Shown here in pieces: positions 34,255-41,834 of a DNA stretch of 56,728 nucleotides. The notes beneath the pieces are model-generated. The model saw nothing but the letters and a program-made list of their open reading frames with translations, ran no database searches and was not told the origin of the DNA. A program made the translations under genes and the position numbers. Position 1 is the stretch's first letter, and the number at the start of each line of letters is the position of its first letter. The stretch is taken from NCBI GenBank assembly GCA_938002965.1, contig CALKZY010000047.1, positions 1 through 56,728 of the forward strand. The letters are read 5' to 3'. Source of the stretch: an uncultured Acidimicrobiales bacterium (GTDB lineage: Bacteria; Actinomycetota; Acidimicrobiia; Acidimicrobiales; SZUA-35).

Positions 34255-35349
34255 TTAGCGGGTGCCTTCAGCTGACAGTGCCTTGACATCGGCAGCATTG
34301 TCCGGTGTCACGAAGCCAGGACCGGTGAGAACCGGCAGGCCGCCACCAGCCTGGTTGGCGTTGGTGGCCTCAAGGAACATGAGCACGACCGGCAGGTAAC
34401 CCTGCAGGTACTGCTGCTGGTCAACGGTGAAGGCGATATCGCCAGCCTCGATGGCATCCAGTAGCTCAGGAGTCATGTCGAAACCACCAATGGTGAGGTC
34501 ACGCCCGAGGTCCTGGGCGGCCTGGAGTCCGCTCATGGCGATAACCGGACCAACGCCGAGGAAGGCGTCGATGTCGGGATCGGCTTCGAGGATGGCCTTG
34601 ATGCCGTTGATCTGCTCGGTTTGGTCAGCGTCGAGTCCAACGAACTCGTCGACAACGTCGCCACCGAAGGTCTCAGCTAGACCGCCGCAGCGCTCCTCAA
34701 GACCGACGTTGGACTGCTCCTGTCGACCGCACAGCACCTTGGTGGCGCCCAGGTCGTTGAAGCGGTTACCGGCACCCTGGCCAGCAACGTCCTCACTCTG
34801 GCCGATGTGGGTGGTGGCACCGATGGTCTGGTAGTCGTTCAAACCCGAGTTAAGGGTGTAAACGGGGATACCAGCGGCAACAGCGTCCTGCAGCGGGCTA
34901 ATGAGCTGATCGGGGCTGGGCAGCGAGGCGGCAATGCCAGCTGAACCTTCACCGATTGCGGTTTCGATGTCGATGACCATCTGGCCGGGGTCGTTGTTGC
35001 CCGGCATCCAGACGCAGTTCACGCCGTGGGCGGCGCATGCGGCGTCGAAGCCGTTCTTCACGACCGACCAGAACGGTCCGTCATCGGAGTGGGTGATCAT
35101 GTGGAAGGTCAGATCGCCACCTTGGCTAAGAGCGACTTCGTCATCGCCCTCTTCCTCCATGGCTTCTTCTTCTTCTTCTTCTTCTTCTGAGTCTTCCTCC
35201 ATGGCTTCTTCTTCGTCAGCCTCTGCGGCTTCCTCCGAGGTGTCCTCGGCGGTGTCGTCAGCTGCTGTGTCGTCGTCCGAGCTGCCGCAGGCGGCAGCCA
35301 CGAGCGCCAACGCAAGCAGCAAGGCCAGTAGGCTCTTTAGGTTCTTCAT
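34255..35349 (-). CDS. Ribose/inositol-type ABC substrate-binding lipoprotein with acidic linker
   Basis: The first 21 residues are a Sec lipoprotein signal ending VAAAC (Cys21). Residues 22-75 form an acidic low-complexity spacer with EEAMEE units and a run of glutamates, partly encoded by a GAA/GAG trinucleotide run. The mature domain is a type I periplasmic binding protein (Peripla_BP_4; THSDDGPFWSVVKNGFDAA, GVNCVWMPGNNDPGQMV, IGGFDMTPELLDAIEAGDIAFTVDQQ in pieces). AAGGGGAG is ten bases before the ATG. First gene of the inositol transport and catabolism operon; the ligand is presumed to be myo-inositol or another polyol. Confidence 0.9.
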   Translation of the reverse strand: MKNLKSLLALLLALALVAAACGSSDDDTAADDTAEDTSEEAAEADEEEAMEEDSEEEEEEEEAMEEEGDDEVALSQGGDLTFHMITHSDDGPFWSVVKNGFDAACAAHGVNCVWMPGNNDPGQMVIDIETAIGEGSAGIAASLPSPDQLISPLQDAVAAGIPVYTLNSGLNDYQTIGATTHIGQSEDVAGQGAGNRFNDLGATKVLCGRQEQSNVGLEERCGGLAETFGGDVVDEFVGLDADQTEQINGIKAILEADPDIDAFLGVGPVIAMSGLQAAQDLGRDLTIGGFDMTPELLDAIEAGDIAFTVDQQQYLQGYLPVVLMFLEATNANQAGGGLPVLTGPGFVTPDNAADVKALSAEGTR

Positions 35350-35674
35350 GAGGTAATTTCTCCCCTTCTAACTGAACTTGGTGTTGGTTGTATTCATTGT
35401 TCGGGCCGCCTGGCCCACACTCGGGTTGAGTAGGGGGCCACGCTGATCCGACTATTTGGCAGACAGGTCTACCACTCTTTCCGGACGACTCACCGTCTGC
35501 AGCTGGATCTGCCAGTAGCTCTGACAGCTCCCTCTTGCGATTGGTCGGGCCAAAATGCCTGACCTCCGACGGTGAGTCGGCTGGAGAGATCTTCGTTGGT
35601 CAGTCCTGTGCCGCCAAGGCCATAAGGTACCCCAGCCATGGTCGATCAGGACGTTTTTGACATACGGTGAAATA
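35350..35674. promoter_or_regulatory. Promoter region of the inositol transport operon, with a 12-bp inverted repeat
   Basis: A 325-base gap between the LacI gene end and the binding-protein start, without a credible gene. CGACTCACCGTC (35486-35497) and GACGGTGAGTCG (35568-35579) are a perfect 12-bp inverted repeat 70 bases apart; the GGTGA/TCACC theme recurs near 35665. The promoter of the operon must lie here or upstream, but I cannot pick it with confidence. Confidence 0.4.
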
Positions 35675-36700
35675 TTAGCCGTCACAATTCTCACCTCTTG
35701 GATGCGCCACGGTGGAAGTCCGTGTGACAAGTTGAGGTTCGATGATTTCCAATTCACGGGTCGCCCGTCCGTTCAAGCGTTGAATGAGCAGCTCGACCGC
35801 TCGGCTGCCCAATTCGGAACGGTGTCCATCGATTGTTGTGAGAAAGTCGCCGACCGGCGCAGCAGTGGTCGAGTTGTCATAGCCGATCACTGACACGTGA
35901 CCGGGTACCGAAATGCCGTGGCGGGCCAATTCGGCCACCGCTCCCCAAGCAACCAGGTCGGAGCAGGCGACGATGGCCGACGGCAGATCTTCCAGGAGCT
36001 CGACCGCTCCTTTGGCTCCGGTTTCGGAGGTGAACCCGCCGCCTACCACTTGTTCGGCTGATAGTCCGGCGTCGTGCATTGCCGTGGTGAAGCCGGCTAG
36101 GCGATCCTGGCCGCCGGCGATCGAGCCACCATGGATGTGTGCGATCTCGGTGTGGCCAAGTTCGATCAGGTGCTCGGTGGCCATGCGGGCGCCGAGCTGG
36201 TCGTCAACGGCCACTCGGTCCAACGCATCGGCCCTTGGAAGACAGGCGACGGCTACGACGGGCATGAAGGCGTCGATCGGTTCTACGTGGTCTGCTTCGA
36301 TTCCGGCGCCGACGAGAATGACGCCGTCGACGCGGAGGTCGCGGAAGGTCTCAAGCGCTTCCATTTCGCGTTGCCGGTCGTAGTAGCCGGTTCCCAGGAG
36401 GACCCGGAGACCGTTGGCTTCGGCGACGGCCGAGACGGCATCGGAGAGGTCGGCGAAGAACGGGTTGTGAAGGTCGCCGACGATGACGCCGATGATCCCC
36501 GACCGGTTGGCGGCCAGGGTACTTGCCGGCAGGTTGCGTCGGTAGCCGAGTTGCTCAGCCGCTTTGGTCACACGCTGCCGGGTTTTCTCCGAGACACCGG
36601 GAAGGCCGCGCAGACTCATGGAAACAGCGGCTTCCGACACGCCGGTAGCCGCTGCGACATCACGAAGCGTCGCTTCCCGTTCTGAACCCGTTGCAGACAT
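35675..36700 (-). CDS. LacI-family regulator of the inositol locus
   Basis: A 341-residue repressor with the helix-turn-helix TLRDVAAATGVSEAAVSMSLRG (in two parts, residues 10-31) and a sugar-binding-protein-like effector domain (GVIVGDLHNPFFADLSDAV, VIGYDNSTTAAPVGDFLTTI). The ATG at 36700 is the likeliest start; one at 36727 is in frame, and the frame is open to 36871. A 16-bp palindrome lies 34 bases upstream, in the gap shared with divergent iolC. It is located between the transport operon and the iolC-D operon, so it probably controls both and itself. Confidence 0.9.
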   Translation of the reverse strand: MSATGSEREATLRDVAAATGVSEAAVSMSLRGLPGVSEKTRQRVTKAAEQLGYRRNLPASTLAANRSGIIGVIVGDLHNPFFADLSDAVSAVAEANGLRVLLGTGYYDRQREMEALETFRDLRVDGVILVGAGIEADHVEPIDAFMPVVAVACLPRADALDRVAVDDQLGARMATEHLIELGHTEIAHIHGGSIAGGQDRLAGFTTAMHDAGLSAEQVVGGGFTSETGAKGAVELLEDLPSAIVACSDLVAWGAVAELARHGISVPGHVSVIGYDNSTTAAPVGDFLTTIDGHRSELGSRAVELLIQRLNGRATRELEIIEPQLVTRTSTVAHPRGENCDG

Positions 36701-36705
36701 ACCCC

Positions 36706-36735
36706 TTGCAGACACGATGCATAGCATGGTAGAAC
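36706..36735 (+). promoter_or_regulatory. Candidate promoter of the iolC operon
   Basis: TTGCAG (36706-36711), 18-base spacer, TAGAAC (36730-36735). The -10 box touches the LacI-type palindrome, so bound repressor would block it. Confidence 0.35.
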
Positions 36736-36749
36736 TTAAGCGCTTAAGT
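36734..36749 (+). promoter_or_regulatory. LacI-family operator between lacI and iolC
   Basis: ACTTAAGCGCTTAAGT is a perfect 16-base palindrome with the central CG expected of LacI-family sites. It sits upstream of both divergent genes and over the predicted start of iolC transcription. Confidence 0.75.
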
Positions 36750-36894
36750 AGCAAGTAGTTGCGTCCGGGAGAGCCGTTGAAGGGCAACAGTTCGTTTCGC
36801 GTCGCTGTAGTTGGAGGCTGGCCGGAAGACGGCGTCAGCCAACGTGGCCCCCAAGCCAAGAGTCGGGGCATCGAGCGAAGGAGTTGGAGGCCTA

Positions 36895-37908
36895 ATGACA
36901 GCCACTAGTGTTGCCGCGATGAGCGAACGAGTACCCGAATTGGTGACCATCGGACGGGTCAGTGTCGACCTGTACCCACATCAGACCGGTCCAATGAGGG
37001 AGGTCACCTCACTCCAGAAGTCCATTGGCGGCACCGCAACCAACGTTGCTGTCGCGGCGGCGAGACTTGGTCATCACACCGCGTTGGTGACCAAGGTGGG
37101 AGACGATCAGTTCGGCGACGACATCCGCCACGCGTTGACCGAGCGGTTCGGAGTTGACAGTCGGTTTGTTGCCACCCATCCAACTCTGCCCACACCGCTG
37201 GCCTTCGCCGAACTTGATCCGGTAGAGGAACCGTCGATCATCTTCTATCGATATCCCAACGCACCCGACTTCGAGCTGGCGGACGAGGACCTGTCCACGG
37301 TACCGGTGGTAGAAACGCCGATCTTATGGATTCCAGCCTCCCGCTTCGCAGTCGAGCCAAGTCGCAGCGCCGTCACCAACGCTCTGCACCGACGAGCGGC
37401 CCGACCCGACGGCGAGCCTGGCGAACGCCCGACTGGTTTCCACACCGTCTTCGATTTGGACTGGCGCCCACACTTTTGGGACTCCGAAGCCGCAGCGTCA
37501 CCCATTATCGAACCACTGATCAAACACTTCTCAATTGTCATCGGCAACCGGACCGAGTGCCGCGTCGCCGTCGGGACCGACGACCCGAATGACGCTGCCG
37601 ACGAGCTTTTGGCACGAGACGTTCAGACCGCAGTGGTGAAGCTTGGTGGCGACGGAGTGCTGGTGGCCGACGCCGACGGCTCCCGCCAACAGATAGCTCC
37701 GTTTCCCGTCGACGTTGTCTGCGGGCTGGGCGCCGGTGACGCCTTTGGTGGCGCCTTCTGCCACGGCCTGCTGTCCGGCTGGCCGGTGGCCAAGTGTGTC
37801 GAGTACGGCAACGCGGCGGGTGCCATCGTTGCCGGACGCCTGCTGTGCGCCGACGACATGCCCTACGTCCACGAGGTCGACGCCTTCTTGGCTGAGCGAG
37901 CCTCATAG
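36895..37908 (+). CDS. iolC: 5-dehydro-2-deoxygluconokinase
   Basis: A 337-residue PfkB/ribokinase-family kinase: GRVSVDLYPHQTGPMRE and KSIGGTATNVAVAAARLG near the N-terminus, RTECRVAVGTDD in the middle and the catalytic GLGAGDAFGGAF near residue 280. IolC phosphorylates 2-deoxy-5-keto-gluconate at C6. GGAG six bases before the ATG at 36895 supports this start over the open frame from 36811. First gene of the operon iolC-iolB2-aldolase-iolD-xylB, divergent from lacI. Confidence 0.92.
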   Translation: MTATSVAAMSERVPELVTIGRVSVDLYPHQTGPMREVTSLQKSIGGTATNVAVAAARLGHHTALVTKVGDDQFGDDIRHALTERFGVDSRFVATHPTLPTPLAFAELDPVEEPSIIFYRYPNAPDFELADEDLSTVPVVETPILWIPASRFAVEPSRSAVTNALHRRAARPDGEPGERPTGFHTVFDLDWRPHFWDSEAAASPIIEPLIKHFSIVIGNRTECRVAVGTDDPNDAADELLARDVQTAVVKLGGDGVLVADADGSRQQIAPFPVDVVCGLGAGDAFGGAFCHGLLSGWPVAKCVEYGNAAGAIVAGRLLCADDMPYVHEVDAFLAERAS

Positions 37909-37974
37909 CCGCATGACTGCAAGCAATGATGACCGTGAACAAAGAACTTGGTACGCCCAAAGGAGAACAACCGG

Positions 37975-38877
37975 ATGAGCACTTCTGATAGCGCCTTTGC
38001 CTGGGGACCGTCGCCCGTTGTGCGCCCCGGAGAGTCGCCTGGCGGCCAACTGGCGCAGGGGCAGCGGATCAACGTCACACCCGAAGCAGTCGGATGGCAG
38101 TACCTGTCGTTCGCCATTGTCGAACTGGCAGCCGGCGAATCTTACAGCCAGAAACTGGATGATCAGGAGACGGCAATCGTGCCGCTCGAAGGCGCAGGGG
38201 TTATCGACCTTGACGGTACAGTAACACCCGTTGCTCGTGAGTCGGTCTTCAAGAGCCTGGCTCCAGTGGGATACGCCCCGCCGGGGGTCACCTCCACGGT
38301 CACCGCGACCGATCAAAGGTTTCTCTTCGCCATCGGGTCGGCTCCGGCTGAAGGACGATATCCGGCTCGCATAATCGAGCCGTCAACCATTCGCTCAGAA
38401 GTACGCGGTGGCGGAGCGGCTCTGCGCTATGTCAACCACACGCTTGCGCCACCCATTGAAGCCGAACGACTGATCCTCTATGAGGTCTACGTGCCCAGGG
38501 GAACCTGGTCAGGCTGGGCTCCGCACCGTCATGACGGTATAGAAGGATCGCCCTACCTCGAAGAGACCTACTATTTCCGGGTTGATCGCCCCGAGGGCTT
38601 CTGGATGCACCGCAACTGGGATGATGCCCGGACTGAGGAAAGCGTGCGAGGTCAATGGGAACAGATGGCCAGTGGCGGTGACGGTGACTGTGCCCTGGTG
38701 CCTGGTGGATTCCATTCGTCGGTGGCTTGCCCCGGCGCAAACATGTACTTCCTGAACTTCCTCGCCGGCGAGCCTGTTGCCGACGAACGGTCCACCCCGC
38801 CGTGCTTCCATTCGGAGTTCACGTGGATCGAATCCGACTGGGACGCCGGGGCGTGGACCCTACCGTTGTTCGACTAA
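37975..38877 (+). CDS. Second IolB-family (5-deoxy-glucuronate isomerase-like) protein
   Basis: A 300-residue bicupin. APHRHD gives two His ligands, YLEETYYFRV the Glu and LVPGGFHSS the third His, in the IolB arrangement, but elsewhere it diverges strongly from the paralogue at 30157 (different lengths of loop after YYFR and a different C-terminus). AAAGGAG ten bases before the ATG fixes the start. It lies between iolC and the aldolase, the usual place for iolB, so it may be the real isomerase with the other paralogue specialised for another isomer, or the reverse. Both have intact metal sites. Confidence 0.82.
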   Translation: MSTSDSAFAWGPSPVVRPGESPGGQLAQGQRINVTPEAVGWQYLSFAIVELAAGESYSQKLDDQETAIVPLEGAGVIDLDGTVTPVARESVFKSLAPVGYAPPGVTSTVTATDQRFLFAIGSAPAEGRYPARIIEPSTIRSEVRGGGAALRYVNHTLAPPIEAERLILYEVYVPRGTWSGWAPHRHDGIEGSPYLEETYYFRVDRPEGFWMHRNWDDARTEESVRGQWEQMASGGDGDCALVPGGFHSSVACPGANMYFLNFLAGEPVADERSTPPCFHSEFTWIESDWDAGAWTLPLFD

Positions 38878-38902
38878 TGGAACGGCTTGGGAGAGACAAG
38901 AC

Positions 38903-39808
38903 ATGATGGAGCACGGAACCCGACGACGATTACATCGCTTATCGACAGCCGACGGGCACTTTTGCGTTGCTGCGGTCGACCATCGCGATTCCATGTTGGC
39001 CGAGTTTCCCGAGTCGGCCACGCCAGCTGACCTCACGGCTTTCAAAGCTGCTGTCATCACTGCGCTGCAAAGTCATGCATCGGCGGTGATGATCGAACCG
39101 GAGTACTCGTTTCCGCACCTAACTGATGACCGAACAGTGCCGCCGAGCATGGGAGTGATCTGTGCTTTGGAGGCTCAGGGGTACCGAATTGACGTCACCC
39201 GTGGCGACCCGTCCATCGCCAATCGGCTGATGGACGGTTGGTCGGCCCGCTTATTACTTGAGAGCGGAGCCGATGCAGCCAAGCTCCTTATTCTTTATCG
39301 GCCTGACGACGACGAGGTGACCGCAGCGCAAGACAACTTGGTGCGATCGGTGGTCGAATCTTGCGCCAAGCTACAACTGCCCGTATTGGTCGAGCCCGTT
39401 CCCTACGATTTGGCTGATGACGCCGATCGAGCCGATGTTGTGGTTCGAAGTGTGGAACGACTGGCCTCCTTCGGCCCGATGATCCTCAAGGTCCCCTATC
39501 CAGGGGCCGGTGCCTGTCAGCTGGTCGACGAAGCGGCCGGGGACCTGCCCTGGGCGCTGCTGAGCTGGGGCGTAACCTTTGAGACCTTCCGCCAGCAACT
39601 GACCGAAGCATGCGAGGCCGGCGCGTCCGGGTTCATGGTCGGCCGGGCGTTGTGGCGGGAGGCCGTTGAGCCCGAGACAAGGGACGAAGTATTGGCAGGC
39701 ACGGTGGTGGAGCGGTTTGAGGAGTTGTCGACCATCGCCGCCAAAGGAACACCGTGGTTCGAACGTTTGGGGTCGCCAGCCGATGACTGGCCGTGGGCGA
39801 AGAAGTAG
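38903..39808 (+). CDS. LacD/DeoC-type class I aldolase, probable 2-deoxy-5-keto-gluconate-6-phosphate aldolase
   Basis: A 301-residue TIM-barrel aldolase: FCVAAVDHRDSM at strand 1, SAVMIEPEYSFPH, AAKLLILYRPDD, VEPVPYDL, and a Schiff-base lysine candidate in GPMILKVPYPG near residue 200. This resembles the tagatose-bisphosphate aldolase/Cgl0158-like family found in actinobacterial inositol clusters. No IolJ-type class II aldolase is present, so this gene likely splits the IolC product into dihydroxyacetone phosphate and malonate semialdehyde (inference from context). Start at the first of two adjacent ATGs, 25 bases after the iolB-like stop. Confidence 0.8.
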   Translation: MMEHGTRRRLHRLSTADGHFCVAAVDHRDSMLAEFPESATPADLTAFKAAVITALQSHASAVMIEPEYSFPHLTDDRTVPPSMGVICALEAQGYRIDVTRGDPSIANRLMDGWSARLLLESGADAAKLLILYRPDDDEVTAAQDNLVRSVVESCAKLQLPVLVEPVPYDLADDADRADVVVRSVERLASFGPMILKVPYPGAGACQLVDEAAGDLPWALLSWGVTFETFRQQLTEACEAGASGFMVGRALWREAVEPETRDEVLAGTVVERFEELSTIAAKGTPWFERLGSPADDWPWAKK

Positions 39809-39817
39809 CACCGTCAG

Positions 39818-39890
39818 ATCGACAGTAAAAACCGACAGCGAGAATCGACAGTGAGATTCAGCACGGAAATTAGCCCGGAAATCAGCACGG
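39818..39890 (+). repeat. Degenerate 13-base tandem repeat upstream of iolD
   Basis: Units starting at 39818, 39831 and 39844 read ATCGACAGTAAAA, ACCGACAGCGAGA and ATCGACAGTGAGA, an exact 13-base period; weaker CAGCACGGAAAT-like units follow to about 39890. The repeat fills the 110-base gap between the aldolase gene and iolD. Function unknown; possibly slippage-derived leader. Confidence 0.55.
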
Positions 39891-39918
39891 ACACAGGAAC
39901 AGATAAGGGAGACGACTG

Positions 39919-41814
39919 ATGGAGACCATCCGACTAACCACGGCCCAGGCGATTGTGAAATGGCTGACCGCCCAGCGGACAACGTTGGCCGACGGCACTG
40001 AAGCACCGATGTTTCCCGGGGTGTACGCCATCTTCGGTCACGGCAACGTGACCTGCCTAGGCCACGCACTTGAAGAAGCCTCCGACGAGCTTCCGACATG
40101 GCGAGGCCAGAACGAGCAAGGCATGGCGCTGGCCGCCGTGGCCTACAACAAAGCAGTCAAGGCCCGCCAGGTCATGGTGGCCACCTCATCCATTGGGCCC
40201 GGAGCCACCAATATGGTGACCGCCGCTGGTGTCGCTTCGTCCAACCGTCTGCCGTTGCTTCTCATTTCCGGCGATGCCTTCAACACCCGAATCCCCGACC
40301 CGGTCCTGCAACAGGTCGAGAACTTTGGCCAGCCCAGCGTGACGGTTAACGATGCCTTCAAGCCGGTGTGCAAGTTCTGGGACCGCATCACCCACCCGGC
40401 ACAGATAGTCCAGTCGTTGCCGGCCGCACTGACCACCATGCTTGACCCGGCTACCCGCGGTCCGGCTTTCATCGGTCTGCCGCAAGACGTTCAAGCCATG
40501 GCCTACGACTTCCCGGCCCGCATCTTCGAGCCCGTCGTGCATGAGATCCCCCGACCTCGGGCCGACTCGTCAGAATTGGTGGCCGCGGCCGAGGCGATCA
40601 AGGCGGCTCGCAAGCCGCTGATCATCGCCGGAGGTGGTGTGCACTACTCCGTGGCCGAGGCCACGTTGAAAAAGTTCGCCGTCCAACACGGGATTCCCGT
40701 AGTGGAGACTGTTGCCGGCAAATCGAGTTTGCTGGGCGACGACGAGAGCTACGTCGGGCCCATTGGAGTCACCGGATGTGAGGCGGCCAACAACCTGGCA
40801 ACGGAGGCCGACGTCATCTTGGCCGTCGGTTGTCGCCTTCAAGACTTCACCACCGGTTCATGGACCTTGTTCAAGAACGAGGACACGACAATCGTCGGTG
40901 TCAACACCACTCGTTTCGACGCCATCAAGCATCGGTCGCTGCCGGTGGTAGGCGATGCCCGGGAGACGCTCAGAGAACTCGGAGATCTACTCGGAGATTG
41001 GGCCACGGCGCAGCAGTGGCGACAACGGGCCAGCGAGGAGAAAGCCGGGTTCCGCGGCTATCTGGACTTGATCGGCCTACCGCAGGGCGATGGGCCAACC
41101 GATGACGAGGGCAACCCGGTGATGACCTACGCCCAAGTGGTGCGGACCGTCAACGACCAGGCTGAAGCCGGTGACGTCTGCCTGGCAGCCGCCGGCGGGT
41201 TCCCGGGTGAGGTCAACAACGGCTGGTGGAACAAAGGCGTTGGCACCTTCGACTGCGAGTACGGCTACTCGTGCATGGGGTACGAAATCTCAGGTGGTTG
41301 GGGCGCAGCAATGGCTTACCAGTCCGGTGGGGGAGCGGAACGACCCGGCGAGTTGTATGTCTTTGTCGGTGACGGCTCGTACCTGATGATGAACTCTGAC
41401 CTGTACAGCTCGGTCCTCAGCGGCCACAAAATGACGGTCATCGTGTGCGACAACGGTGGTTTCGCCGTGATCAACCGGCTGCAGACCAACATGGGCGGCA
41501 AGCCGTTCAACAATCTACTGGCCGACTGCCGGTTGGCAGGCGACGTTACCGAGGTCGACTTTGCCGGCCATGCTCGCTCCATGGGATGCGACGGCGAAAC
41601 GGTGAGTTCATTGGACGATCTGTCAGCAGCTCTCGGCCGAGCCAGAGCGGCAGACCGGACATATGTGATCGCCATGAAGGTTGACGCCTACTCGTGGACT
41701 GAAGGTGGAACATTCTGGCAGGTTGGTGTTCCTGAGGTGTCGAACTTGGCGCCGGTGCTCGACGCCCGGGCCGAACAGGACAAGGGCTATACCGATCAGC
41801 GAGTCGGCTGGTAG
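39919..41814 (+). CDS. iolD: 3D-(3,5/4)-trihydroxycyclohexane-1,2-dione hydrolase
   Basis: A 631-residue thiamine-diphosphate enzyme aligned with IolD end to end: IFGHGNVTCLGHAL near residue 38, WRGQNEQGMALAAVAYNKA with the cofactor-activating Glu, and the TPP/Mg motif GDGSYLMMNSDLY near residue 485. It opens the ring of trihydroxycyclohexanedione to give 5-deoxy-glucuronate, the IolB substrate. AGGGAG precedes the ATG. It follows the aldolase gene after a repeat-bearing 110-base gap and is followed by xylulokinase after 20 bases. Confidence 0.95.
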   Translation: METIRLTTAQAIVKWLTAQRTTLADGTEAPMFPGVYAIFGHGNVTCLGHALEEASDELPTWRGQNEQGMALAAVAYNKAVKARQVMVATSSIGPGATNMVTAAGVASSNRLPLLLISGDAFNTRIPDPVLQQVENFGQPSVTVNDAFKPVCKFWDRITHPAQIVQSLPAALTTMLDPATRGPAFIGLPQDVQAMAYDFPARIFEPVVHEIPRPRADSSELVAAAEAIKAARKPLIIAGGGVHYSVAEATLKKFAVQHGIPVVETVAGKSSLLGDDESYVGPIGVTGCEAANNLATEADVILAVGCRLQDFTTGSWTLFKNEDTTIVGVNTTRFDAIKHRSLPVVGDARETLRELGDLLGDWATAQQWRQRASEEKAGFRGYLDLIGLPQGDGPTDDEGNPVMTYAQVVRTVNDQAEAGDVCLAAAGGFPGEVNNGWWNKGVGTFDCEYGYSCMGYEISGGWGAAMAYQSGGGAERPGELYVFVGDGSYLMMNSDLYSSVLSGHKMTVIVCDNGGFAVINRLQTNMGGKPFNNLLADCRLAGDVTEVDFAGHARSMGCDGETVSSLDDLSAALGRARAADRTYVIAMKVDAYSWTEGGTFWQVGVPEVSNLAPVLDARAEQDKGYTDQRVGW

Positions 41815-41834
41815 CGAAGGCTAAAGTCAAAAAC

